Shown here: positions 28,749-36,864 of the stretch, in pieces
Numbering within the stretch: position 1 is the first letter of the stretch
Layout: every line of letters begins with the position of its first letter
Source: Celeribacter sp. PS-C1
Lineage (GTDB): Bacteria > Pseudomonadota > Alphaproteobacteria > Rhodobacterales > Rhodobacteraceae
DNA: 64,000 nt
Direction of reading: 5' to 3'
NCBI RefSeq assembly: GCF_019429625.1
Contig: NZ_JAHXRW010000007.1
Coordinates: forward strand, 143,586-207,585
The notes under the pieces: generated by a model
What the model saw: only the letters and a program-made list of their open reading frames with translations
What the model was told of the DNA's origin: nothing
Databases searched by the model: none
Made by a program: the position numbers and the translations under genes

Positions 28749-29639
28749 TCAGCGCTCCCAGAAGTAAACAGTTGCAGGTTCCGGCTCCCAGACGCGGGCG
28801 GCTTCGATGCCCGGCAGGTCTGCGAACGCGCGATATTCAGACGCGAAGGCCACGTAGTCTTCGGTCTCGGCCATCACGGCGGGTTTACAGGCGATCGGAT
28901 CGCGCACGACGCCAAAGCCGTTCTTGGTGCCGGTCACAAAGGTGAAGAAACCGTCGAGATCCTCAATGGTGCCTTCGAGCGCTTCGCCCAGAGATGCGCC
29001 ATCCGCGATGCGGGACGAGATGTAAGCCGCGCCCACTTCGGTGTCGTTCTCGGAGCGGGTGAACACGCCTTTCTTAGCGAGTTTGCGGCGCATCTGGTTG
29101 TGGTTCGACAGCGAGCCATTGTGCACGAGGCACTGGTCGTCGGCGGTGGAGAACGGGTGCGCGCCCATTGTCGTCACGGCGGATTCAGTCGCCATACGGG
29201 TGTGGCCGATACCGTGGGAGCCGCCCATATCGCGCAGACCAAAGCGGGCCGCGACGTCTTTCGGAAGGCCGACTTCTTTGTAGATTTCCATGGAAGCGCC
29301 AGAGCCCATGATGCGCAGGCCCTTTTCTTCGAGGGCGGCGATGGCGGCTTTTTCGGCCGCTTCCGGCAGGGTCAGAACCGCGTGGGTATCGACCACCTTG
29401 ATCGTCACCGGCGCGTCGATGGCGGCGCACACGGCGGCATCGAGATCGGCGAAGGCCTCGGCGGGCGTGTCCGATTGAACGGTGATTTTCACCATGCCGT
29501 CCGTCTCATCGCCATAGATCGCGATCCCGGCGCTGTCCGGGCCGCGGTCGGTCATGGTGATAAGCATATCGGTCAGCAGATCGCCCAGCTGGGGGCGCAA
29601 TTCATCCTTTTTCAGGAAGAGGCCAACAATGCCACACAT
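28749..29639 (-). CDS. mgsA: N-methylglutamate synthase subunit A (class II glutamine amidotransferase)
   Basis: A 296-residue Ntn-hydrolase-type amidotransferase, the first gene of mgsABC-gmaS. The start is fixed by biochemistry: class II enzymes need the nucleophile Cys at position 2, and ATG 29639 gives MCGIVGLF with a perfect GGAGG site. A longer in-frame start four codons upstream would bury the cysteine. Other blocks: MTDRGPDSAGIAIYGD, GIGHTRMATESAVTTMGAHPF and HNGSLSNHNQMRRKL. It presumably hydrolyses the gamma-amide bond of gamma-glutamylmethylamide and channels methylamine to MgsC. Confidence 0.92.
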   Translation of the reverse strand: MCGIVGLFLKKDELRPQLGDLLTDMLITMTDRGPDSAGIAIYGDETDGMVKITVQSDTPAEAFADLDAAVCAAIDAPVTIKVVDTHAVLTLPEAAEKAAIAALEEKGLRIMGSGASMEIYKEVGLPKDVAARFGLRDMGGSHGIGHTRMATESAVTTMGAHPFSTADDQCLVHNGSLSNHNQMRRKLAKKGVFTRSENDTEVGAAYISSRIADGASLGEALEGTIEDLDGFFTFVTGTKNGFGVVRDPIACKPAVMAETEDYVAFASEYRAFADLPGIEAARVWEPEPATVYFWER

Positions 29640-29878
29640 AGGTTCCTCCATAGTGGGTGAGGTTATCGGCGTCTTGCGCCGTCACCAACATCACTAGCGG
29701 GAAATCTATTTTCTCTTCAAGAAAGTTTTTCTCCTCCTCGGAAAAAATACTTATCCACAGGAAATATGCTTTCTTTTTACTCAACAACCGCTCGGCGCCG
29801 CGAAATTCGCCCAGAAAATAATCAAAATGTAAAAATCACGGCAGAAACGGCGCAGAATCGGAGGCAATCCCCGGAGAC
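29640..29878. promoter_or_regulatory. AT-rich upstream region of mgsABC-gmaS
   Basis: 239 bases without a gene, markedly more AT-rich than the surroundings. It contains TTTTTC (29726-29731) and GAAAAA (29741-29746) as an inverted repeat, and CTCCTCCTCGGAA (29731-29743), which matches the TTCCT-N3-AGGAA motif of the tmm and amt regions at 9 of 13 positions. Promoter function is inferred. Confidence 0.5.
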
Positions 29879-30532
29879 TCAGCGCGCCTGCGGGTAGGTG
29901 ATGATCGACAGATAGCGGGCAGGCAGTTCTTTGATGACCTCTGGCCCGTGCGGCGCATCCGAATCGAACAAAAGCGTGTCACCCGGCTCCAGCGCATAGA
30001 TCTTGTCGCCATGACGGTAATCGACGCGCCCCTCGAGCATATACAAAAGCTCGATGCCTTCGTGCTGAAACGCCGGAAACCGGTCGGAGGCATCGGTCAG
30101 TTCGATCAGATAGGGTTCGACCACAACGCCCGAATTGTTCGACCCGATATGCCCCAAGAGACTGTATTGATGCCCGGCGCGGGTGCCTTCGCGTTCGATC
30201 TCGACCCCCTCGCCCGCTTTCACATGCATGCAACCGCGCTCTTCCTCGTAGCCGGAGAACAGCTGAACCAGTGGCACCTTCAACGCATGGGCCAGCGCAG
30301 AGATCGTGTTGAGAGAGGGAGAGATCACGCCATTTTCGATCTTCGAGAGCATCCCCACCGACAGCCCGGTCTGTGCCGCCAGATCGGCACCAGTCAGGCG
30401 CTGACGTTTGCGCAACTCGCGCACCTGCCGTCCGATGGCAACCTCAAGGTTCTTTTCCCGCTGCTCTTTCACGGCATGGGGGTTTTGACGCAGGGCAGTC
30501 TCTTCTCGCTTCAAATTCGTTTCTCCTGTCAC
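29879..30532 (-). CDS. XRE-family regulator with C-terminal cupin sensor
   Basis: A 217-residue regulator. The HTH is at about residues 32-86 (VRELRKRQRLTGADLAAQTGLSVGMLSKIENGVISPSLNTISALA), and the C-terminal cupin is at about 140-212 (HEGIELLYMLEGRVDYRHGDKIYALEPGDTLLFDSDAPHGPE), a common small-molecule-sensing architecture in amine and amino-acid regulators. It lies 39 bases below the AmiC-like binding-protein gene on the same strand and upstream of mgsABC. Likely it senses a methylated amine or a pathway intermediate; the effector is unknown. Confidence 0.9.
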   Translation of the reverse strand: MTGETNLKREETALRQNPHAVKEQREKNLEVAIGRQVRELRKRQRLTGADLAAQTGLSVGMLSKIENGVISPSLNTISALAHALKVPLVQLFSGYEEERGCMHVKAGEGVEIEREGTRAGHQYSLLGHIGSNNSGVVVEPYLIELTDASDRFPAFQHEGIELLYMLEGRVDYRHGDKIYALEPGDTLLFDSDAPHGPEVIKELPARYLSIITYPQAR

Positions 30533-30571
30533 TTTATGCCTCGCTTATATGTGCGGCCCGCGTTTTGGCGG

Positions 30572-31858
30572 TCAGTCCTGCGCTAACGCGCGTGTTAAAT
30601 CGGGTTTGTCGCGCTGGTGCCAAAGTTGGCCAAGTGCGCCCAGTTCTTCCATCAAGCGGCCCCCATGGGCCTCAAGCCAGCCCAGCACCGAGCCGAATTC
30701 CTGAATCTCGGCCTTGCCCTCACGGATCGCCACCACCGGCCAATCGCCGACCAGCGCATTGTCGATGCCGTAGACATCCGTGCCCCACCATGTCGCGAGC
30801 CCGAAGGCATGCGGCATCCGGCGGCCCCGTTTCAGCGCAGCCAAAACCGAGGACGCGTTGAGGCTGTCAGCCGTCTCCACCGCATCGTGCCAGAGGTCCA
30901 GAATAGAGGCATATTCCCAACTCACCGCAGACCAGTGATCCGGGAAGCGGTCGATATAGGCGTCGAAAAAGGCCTTGGGCCGGTGAAAGAAAAATGCCGT
31001 ATCGGCCAGCGCCGCATCGTCGAAATCAGGAAACTGAAAGGTGAAGCGCTCCATGAAGTCGGGCGAGGTGCGGGCGATCAGCCGCTGATAATTATCGCAG
31101 GTACAGGCGAGAATCTCGCCCGTGAACCCGGCCTCATAAGCCGCCACGGTCAGTTCCTCGATCATCGGCGGCGCAGACGAGCACCAACAGAGCACATCGG
31201 GATCGGAGGCCAGCATCTCCGCGACGATGGCGCGCGCGTCCCCTGCCTCGGCTTCATAATGCACCTCCCGCACGACCTCGCGGCCTGCAACATCGAAGGC
31301 GGCGCGGTAGGTCGCCAGAGACGGCAGACCCATGAGGTCCCGCTGGGAACAGAGCGCCACACGCATCGCCTCGGGCCGGGTGCGAGCCAACCAGTCGACT
31401 CCGGTGACATTAAAGAAAGGGTGCACCTCGGCGGGCGCGATGAGAAAGGGGTGATCGGGAGAAAGGTCCGACGGCAACAGTGTCGCGGTCAGAATGCGAC
31501 GTTGCATCAGATACGGCAGTGCCAGCGCCATGTCGCCGCCGCCCAAGGTCAGGACCAGCCGCACGCGCTGGGTCTCGACCATCTGCCGCGCGGCCTCAAG
31601 CGTCGCCTCCGGCCCGTCACCGCTGTCATAGACGCTCAGCTCGACCAAGTGCCGCCGTCCGCCCAGCATCATGCCGCCGTGCGCGTTGATCCAATCGACC
31701 CAAAGCTGACAGCCCTCGACTCCCGGGCGCCCCCAGAATTCCTCGGCCCCCGACATCGGCACCAGCGCGCCAATGCGAATGGGGGCACGATCCTGCACGC
31801 TAAGGCGCGGCAGGGTGCCTGCGACGGCCAGTCTCTGCGCCAGCGAAGCGCTGCTCAT
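30572..31858 (-). CDS. AmiC-like type I periplasmic-binding-fold protein without signal peptide
   Basis: A 428-residue protein of the branched-chain amino acid / amide / urea binding-protein superfamily. The fold start IRIGALVPMSGAEEFWGRPGVEGCQLWVDWINAHGG (about residue 27 onward) and VRLVLTLGGGDMALALPYLMQRRILTAT are typical. The first 26 residues are not a signal peptide: there is no hydrophobic core or cleavage site. No permease or ATPase gene accompanies it. It therefore resembles AmiC, a cytosolic amide sensor, rather than a transport component. It forms an apparent two-gene operon with the XRE-cupin regulator and is divergent from tmm over 181 bases. Confidence 0.8.
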   Translation of the reverse strand: MSSASLAQRLAVAGTLPRLSVQDRAPIRIGALVPMSGAEEFWGRPGVEGCQLWVDWINAHGGMMLGGRRHLVELSVYDSGDGPEATLEAARQMVETQRVRLVLTLGGGDMALALPYLMQRRILTATLLPSDLSPDHPFLIAPAEVHPFFNVTGVDWLARTRPEAMRVALCSQRDLMGLPSLATYRAAFDVAGREVVREVHYEAEAGDARAIVAEMLASDPDVLCWCSSAPPMIEELTVAAYEAGFTGEILACTCDNYQRLIARTSPDFMERFTFQFPDFDDAALADTAFFFHRPKAFFDAYIDRFPDHWSAVSWEYASILDLWHDAVETADSLNASSVLAALKRGRRMPHAFGLATWWGTDVYGIDNALVGDWPVVAIREGKAEIQEFGSVLGWLEAHGGRLMEELGALGQLWHQRDKPDLTRALAQD

Positions 31859-32039
31859 TTTTTCACCTCGCGCTCAAAAATAGGTCAATGGACCGAGAGA
31901 TTTCCCGATTCACATATTCCTCTAAGGAAAATTCATTGACCAGTAGAAAATTTTTGGACCAAACCAGAGTAAATCCAAAAGAACCAATCTTGATTATTGG
32001 TCCATACCAACACACGCTCAACCAACGGGAGTTTTCAAT
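31859..32039. promoter_or_regulatory. divergent tmm / binding-protein promoter region with operator-like elements
   Basis: This region holds several dyads: GGTC-AATG-GACC at 31883-31894; TTCC-TCTAA-GGAA at 31917-31929, close to the palindrome before amt; TTTGGACCAAA at 31953-31963, sharing ten bases with the amt site; and ACCAAT (31983-31988) with ATTGGT (31996-32001), matching the gntR palindrome with a spacer one base shorter. The last is about 48 bases from the tmm ATG. Regulator assignment is inferred from shared motifs. Confidence 0.6.
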
Positions 32040-33383
32040 ATGACCAAACGAGTCGCCGTCATCGGTGCTGGCCCCTCCGGCCTCGCTCAACTGCGTGCTT
32101 TCCAATCCGCCGCCCAGAAAGGCGCCGAGATTCCGGAAGTCGTCTGCTTTGAGAAGCAATCGAACTGGGGCGGGCTGTGGAACTACACCTGGCGCACCGG
32201 TGTCGATGAGAATGGCGAACCTGTGCACGGGTCTATGTACCGCTACCTCTGGTCCAATGGCCCGAAAGAGGGTTTGGAATTTGCCGACTATTCCTTTGAG
32301 GAACATTTCGGCAAACAAATCGCGTCTTACCCGCCGCGCGCCGTGCTGTTCGACTATATCGAAGGCCGCGTGCTCAAGGCCGACGTGCGCAAGTGGATCC
32401 GCTTTTCTTCCGTGATCCGTTGGGTCGAATATGACGCCGAGAAAGGCGATTTCGAAGTCACCGTACACGACATGAAAGAGGACCGCGTTTACAAAGAGCG
32501 TTTTGACAATGTCATCGTCGCCTCCGGCCACTTCTCCTCGCCAAACGTGCCAGAATACGAGGGATTCGATCAGTTCAACGGCCGCATCGTTCACGCCCAC
32601 GACTTCCGCGACGCTCGCGAATTCGAAGGCAAGGATGTGCTTTTGATGGGGTCCTCCTACTCCGCCGAAGACATCGGATCGCAGTGCTGGAAATACGGCG
32701 CCAACTCGATCATCACCTGCTACCGCTCCGCGCCGATGGGCTTTAAATGGCCGGACAATTGGGAAGAAAAACCGGCGCTGCAAAAGGTTGAGGGCAAGAC
32801 CGCCTATTTCGCCGATGGCACCACCAAGGACATCGACGCGATCATCCTGTGCACCGGCTACAAACACTATTTCCCCTTCCTGCCCGACGATCTGCGCCTC
32901 AAAACCAAGAACCGTCTGGCGACCGCCGATCTCTACAAAGGCGTGGTCTACGTCCACAACCCGAAGATGTTCTACCTCGGGATGCAGGACCAGTGGTTCA
33001 CCTTCAACATGTTCGACGCGCAGGCGTGGTATGTCCGTGATATCATCATGGACCGCATCGAAGTGCCCGCCGACAAAGCCGTTCTCGAAGCTGACGTTGT
33101 GGAACGTGTGGAGCGCGAAGACGCCTCTGACGATGTGAAATACGCCATCAACTATCAGGCTGAATACATCAAAGAACTCATCGCTGACACGGACTACCCG
33201 TCGTTCAATGTCGATGGCGCGACCGAGGCGTTCATGGAGTGGAAGAAACACAAGGCGAAGGACATCATGGACTTCCGCAACAATTCCTACACCTCCGTCA
33301 TCACCGGCACCATGGCGCCCGTCCACCACACGCCGTGGAAAGATGCGCTGGACGACAGCATGGAAGCCTACTTGCAGAACTAA
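32040..33383 (+). CDS. tmm: trimethylamine monooxygenase (flavin-containing monooxygenase)
   Basis: Oxidises trimethylamine to trimethylamine N-oxide with NADPH and O2. The 447-residue FMO shows the FAD motif [13 protein letters not shown] at residues 8-20, an FMO-type FxGxxxHxxxF motif as [13 protein letters not shown], and the NADPH motif [23 protein letters not shown] is present near the C-terminal third. The sequence matches bacterial Tmm ([12 protein letters not shown] block) better than other FMOs. ATG 32040 is preceded by GGGAG. A terminator follows before tdm. Confidence 0.95.
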   Translation: MTKRVAVIGAGPSGLAQLRAFQSAAQKGAEIPEVVCFEKQSNWGGLWNYTWRTGVDENGEPVHGSMYRYLWSNGPKEGLEFADYSFEEHFGKQIASYPPRAVLFDYIEGRVLKADVRKWIRFSSVIRWVEYDAEKGDFEVTVHDMKEDRVYKERFDNVIVASGHFSSPNVPEYEGFDQFNGRIVHAHDFRDAREFEGKDVLLMGSSYSAEDIGSQCWKYGANSIITCYRSAPMGFKWPDNWEEKPALQKVEGKTAYFADGTTKDIDAIILCTGYKHYFPFLPDDLRLKTKNRLATADLYKGVVYVHNPKMFYLGMQDQWFTFNMFDAQAWYVRDIIMDRIEVPADKAVLEADVVERVEREDASDDVKYAINYQAEYIKELIADTDYPSFNVDGATEAFMEWKKHKAKDIMDFRNNSYTSVITGTMAPVHHTPWKDALDDSMEAYLQN

Positions 33384-33428
33384 CCGATCTTCGCGTCCGG
33401 GTGACCGGGCGCGTATTTCCCTCCCCTG

Positions 33429-33466
33429 ATCCGGGGGCCGCGTCCCCGCACCCCCGGATTTTTTTA
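33429..33466 (+). terminator. Rho-independent terminator between tmm and tdm
   Basis: Stem ATCCGGGGG / CCCCCGGAT with a 13-base loop, then a T-run (TTTTTTTATT), 45 bases after tmm and ending about 10 bases before the annotated tdm ATG. It should stop or attenuate tmm transcription before tdm. Confidence 0.85.
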
Positions 33467-33475
33467 TTCTGACCG

Positions 33476-35860
33476 ATGGAGATCCCGTTGATCCTCGATC
33501 CTTCCGGCCTTCCCTTTCGATCCGGCCCGCCAACGGCCTCTCTTCCGCGTCGCGCAGGCGCCTACCGGCTGGCCTCCAACGAGGAACGCCACACCGTCCA
33601 AGGCGGTGGGGCGTCTTTGCTTGAAGTAAAGCCCGGTGATCGGATCACCGTCACCAACTCCGAGGGCGGGCAGCGCTGTGAATTGCTCGCGGCGCACACG
33701 AACGGTCGCGTCGACGCGAGCGTCTTGGGCTGGTCCGCCGACGCCTCCGGCGACGATCTGCGCGCCACCGTCAACAGCGCCCTGCCCGGCATGGCGCGTC
33801 TCCGTTTGGGCCTCGCCAAACGCCAGATTGAGCTGGCCGGCGCCAAGACCATCGGCCTCTTTTCCGCGACAAGCCCGGCGGGCGAAGGCGTCAGTTTTAC
33901 CGCGCAAAACGCAGGCTGGCTCTTGATCACCGCCCCGGCCCCGGAACCCGATTTCGAGGCGCAGAATACCGCCACGCCGCTCACGGTCACAATCACCCGA
34001 GCGGAGGCCCGCCATGAGGGCAGTTTCGCCCTGCCCGACCCGCTCGCCGACACTTTGCAAGACATCCGCATCGCCTCCGCCACGGCCAAGGCCTATACGG
34101 TCAAAAAGGGCGAATTCATCCAGATCATGGATGTCGATGGCCGTCAGTGCACCGATTTCCAGTGCTTCGACGCGCGCAAGGTCGACAAGGGCATTTTCCA
34201 CCCGCTCGACGTCACAACCACCCGCACGATCCAGGGTCACGCCTACCCGATGCCGGGCCTACACTCGAAATATTTCGACCATGACCTGACGCCTTTGGTC
34301 GAAGTTGTCCAAGACACCTGTGGCCGTCACGACGCCTTTGGTCTGGCCTGTAATGCGAAATATTACGACGATATCGGCTATCCCGGTCACGCAAACTGTT
34401 CCGACAATTTCAACGCGGTTCTCGACCCCTATGGCATCCCCGCCCGTCCCGGTTGGATGGCGGCGAATTTCTTTTTCAACACGGGCGTCGACGAACATGG
34501 CGTGATGTTGGCGGATGAGCCGTGGTCCCGTCCCGGCGATTACGTGTTGTTGCGCGCGCTCACCGATCTGGTCTGCGTCTCGTCGTCCTGCCCCGATGAC
34601 ACCTCTGCCGCCAATGGCTGGCACCTCACCGACATCCATGTGCGCACCTACAGCGCCGAGGAACGTTTCTCCCGCGCCACCGCCTGGCGCCCGACCCCTG
34701 ACGAGGATCCGATCATGACGCGTGAAAGCGGTTTCTACGATTCCTTTGCCACGATGACCCGCGACTTTGCCGACTACAACGGGTTCTGGCTACCCAACTC
34801 CTTCCCGGAATGCGATCCCGTCGAGAGCTACTGGGCTTGTCGCGAAGACGTCGTGGTCATGGACCTCTCCGCGCTTCGTAAATTCGAGGTCACCGGCCCC
34901 GATGCCGAGGCGCTGATGAACTGGGTTCTGACTCGCAATGTCGAGAAACTCGCCATTGGTCAGGTGGTCTATTCCGCCATGTGCTACCCGCACGGCGGCA
35001 TGATCGACGATGGCACTTTGTTCCGCCTGGGCGAACACAATTTCCGCTGGATCGGCGGCTCGGATGAGGGCGGCGTTTGGATGCGCGAAGAGGCGAAGCG
35101 TCTTGGTCTCAATGTCATGATCCGCTCCTCGACCGACCAAATGCACAACCTCGCCGTTCAAGGTCCGAAATCGCGTGATTTGATCAATGAGCTGTTTTGG
35201 ACAGCTCCGCACCATCCTGATTTGATGGAGATGGGCTGGTTCCGCTTTACGCCCGCGCGCCTTGGCGACCACGAAGGCATCCCCGTGGTTATCTCGAGGA
35301 CAGGCTACACCGGCGAGTTGGGCTATGAGATTTTCTGTCATCCGAAACATGGCGCGGAGATTTTCAAAGCGGTCTGGGAGGCCGGTCAAAAGGTCGGCAT
35401 GAAGCCCATGGGCCTCGCGGCTCTGGACCTCGTGCGGATCGAGGCCGGGCTGGTGTTCGCGGGCTATGATTTCTCCGATCAGACAGATCCTTTCGAGGCC
35501 GGCGTCGGCTTTACCGTGCCGCTGAAATCCAAGACTGCAGATTTCGTCGGGCGCGATGCTCTGCTGCGCCGCAAGGAAACGCCGTCTCGAAAATTCGTAG
35601 GGCTTGAGATCGACGGGCAGAACGCCGTGGCGCATGGCGATTGCATCCGCATCGGGCGCGCGCAGGTTGGCGAAATTTGCTCCGCCATGCGCTCTCCCCG
35701 CACCGGTCAGTGGATTGCACTCGCACGCATCGACGTGGCCCATGCCGAGGAAGGAACACAGGTCGAGGTCGGCCAGCTTGACGGTCACCTCAAACGCTAC
35801 TCGGCCCGCGTCGCGCCCTTCCCGCATTACGATCCGAAAAAAGAACGTCCTCGTTCCTAA
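33476..35860 (+). CDS. tdm: trimethylamine N-oxide demethylase (DUF1989 + GcvT-like)
   Basis: Converts TMAO to dimethylamine and formaldehyde. The 794-residue product has two N-terminal DUF1989-like halves (about 20-410) and a C-terminal GcvT-type tetrahydrofolate domain (about 430-790, with ALRKFEVTGPDAEALMNWVL and SRTGYTGELGYEIFC). Candidate metal ligands are conserved-looking cysteines and aspartates in DVDGRQCTDFQCF, DTCGRHDAFGLACNAKYYDD, HANCSDNF and CVSSSCPDDTS. The start is uncertain: ATG 33476 has no ribosome binding site because the terminator T-run lies just upstream, whereas TTG 33488 has a well-spaced GGAG. The C1 released is thought to be passed to THF. Confidence 0.93.
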   Translation: MEIPLILDPSGLPFRSGPPTASLPRRAGAYRLASNEERHTVQGGGASLLEVKPGDRITVTNSEGGQRCELLAAHTNGRVDASVLGWSADASGDDLRATVNSALPGMARLRLGLAKRQIELAGAKTIGLFSATSPAGEGVSFTAQNAGWLLITAPAPEPDFEAQNTATPLTVTITRAEARHEGSFALPDPLADTLQDIRIASATAKAYTVKKGEFIQIMDVDGRQCTDFQCFDARKVDKGIFHPLDVTTTRTIQGHAYPMPGLHSKYFDHDLTPLVEVVQDTCGRHDAFGLACNAKYYDDIGYPGHANCSDNFNAVLDPYGIPARPGWMAANFFFNTGVDEHGVMLADEPWSRPGDYVLLRALTDLVCVSSSCPDDTSAANGWHLTDIHVRTYSAEERFSRATAWRPTPDEDPIMTRESGFYDSFATMTRDFADYNGFWLPNSFPECDPVESYWACREDVVVMDLSALRKFEVTGPDAEALMNWVLTRNVEKLAIGQVVYSAMCYPHGGMIDDGTLFRLGEHNFRWIGGSDEGGVWMREEAKRLGLNVMIRSSTDQMHNLAVQGPKSRDLINELFWTAPHHPDLMEMGWFRFTPARLGDHEGIPVVISRTGYTGELGYEIFCHPKHGAEIFKAVWEAGQKVGMKPMGLAALDLVRIEAGLVFAGYDFSDQTDPFEAGVGFTVPLKSKTADFVGRDALLRRKETPSRKFVGLEIDGQNAVAHGDCIRIGRAQVGEICSAMRSPRTGQWIALARIDVAHAEEGTQVEVGQLDGHLKRYSARVAPFPHYDPKKERPRS

Positions 35861-35875
35861 GGCGCCAAAACAACG

Positions 35876-35904
35876 AAACCCCGCCAAACCGGCGGGGTTT
35901 TTTA
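35876..35904 (+). terminator. Rho-independent terminator of tdm (possibly bidirectional)
   Basis: Ten-base stem AAACCCCGCC / GGCGGGGTTT with a five-base loop and a T-run, 15 bases past the tdm stop. It also lies 29 bases beyond the stop of the convergent fdsD gene and could end that transcript. Confidence 0.9.
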
Positions 35905-35932
35905 ATGTCGATTTGGCCGCTCTCGTGCTCTC

Positions 35933-36136
35933 TTAGAGCGTCTGACCCGCCTCAATCACCAGAGCATGTAAGCCTTCGCCACCCTGCCCGAGATAGGTCT
36001 TCAGCTGGTTGAGCATCCGCGGCTCCCAAAAATCCTTGAGATGAGCAGCCACACCCGCAGCCTGATCTTCGCCCGGCTGAGTGGCAAAAAAGCTCGCGAT
36101 CTGATTGGCCATCAGCACCATTTTCGCATCGGTCAT
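35933..36136 (-). CDS. fdsD: formate dehydrogenase delta subunit
   Basis: A 67-residue accessory subunit, last gene of fdsGBACD. It contains MANQIASFFATQPGEDQAAGVAAHLKDFWEPRML, the characteristic delta-subunit core. ATG 36136 overlaps the fdsC stop by four bases and has an AAGGAAG site. An upstream TTG is less likely. In homologous systems it is needed for assembly or activity of the NAD-linked enzyme. Confidence 0.9.
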   Translation of the reverse strand: MTDAKMVLMANQIASFFATQPGEDQAAGVAAHLKDFWEPRMLNQLKTYLGQGGEGLHALVIEAGQTL

Positions 36137-36864
36137 GCGCAATCTTCCTTTTCATCCGTATAGGCCACCACCGCCTCGCGGCGCAGTACCATCAAAGTCA
36201 GTCCTGTGTCTTTTGCCAGCTCCACCGCCGCGCGTGTCGGCGAGGACAAAGCGAAGAGGCCGGAAATCCCGGCGCGCACGCATTTTTGCACCAGATCGAC
36301 GGAAAGCCGGGAGGTGATGATCACAGCCCCCTCGCTCACATCCGTTCCGGCCAGCGCACCAATGAGTTTGTCGAGGGCATTATGCCGCCCTACGTCTTCG
36401 CGCAAGGCAATGAGCCCCTGATCCGTGAAGAAGCCAGCAGCATGCATCGCCCCCACCTGATCACGACGCTTTTGTCCGGCGTTGAGCGCGTCCAAAGCAG
36501 CGCGGGCATGGGTTTCCAGCCCTGCAACCATCGGCTTAACCGTCCCCGGAAAAGCAGTCGCTTCATCTAGACTTTCGATGCCACACAACCCACAGCCCAT
36601 AGGCCCGACAGAAGCCCGTCGCCGCGCATCCATCGCCTCCGAGCGGTCGTCAGGAATGCGCCCGCGCACCTCATAGCCGTGAGCATGTTTGAACGCCGAT
36701 ATTTCGGTCACGTCAGAGGCCGCGGACACGATGCCCTCGGACACCGCAAAGCCGGTCAAAAACTCAGGTAAATCAAAGGGCGACGCCATCATGACAGCCG
36801 CCGTCGACCCGTTATAAACGAGCGCGACAGGGGCTTCTTCCGGGAGGGCGTCGACCGTGGTCAT
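36133..36864 (-). CDS. fdsC: formate dehydrogenase accessory sulfurtransferase
   Basis: A 243-residue FdhD/FdsC-family protein that delivers sulfur to the molybdenum cofactor of formate dehydrogenase. The sulfur-carrying CxxC is visible as GPMGCGLCGIESL. Other blocks: MASPFDLPEFLTGFAVSEGIV near the N-terminus, and LREDVGRHNALDKLIGAL. It overlaps both fdsA (ATGA) and fdsD (ATGA), indicating tight coupling in the operon. Confidence 0.92.
   Translation of the reverse strand: MTTVDALPEEAPVALVYNGSTAAVMMASPFDLPEFLTGFAVSEGIVSAASDVTEISAFKHAHGYEVRGRIPDDRSEAMDARRRASVGPMGCGLCGIESLDEATAFPGTVKPMVAGLETHARAALDALNAGQKRRDQVGAMHAAGFFTDQGLIALREDVGRHNALDKLIGALAGTDVSEGAVIITSRLSVDLVQKCVRAGISGLFALSSPTRAAVELAKDTGLTLMVLRREAVVAYTDEKEDCA

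Noticed and set aside
29751..29759. TTATCCACA, a perfect DnaA box, in the mgsA upstream region
   Set aside because: A single copy, with no cluster of boxes, no dnaA/dnaN and no replication genes. One such nine-mer is expected by chance about every 130 kb counting both strands.
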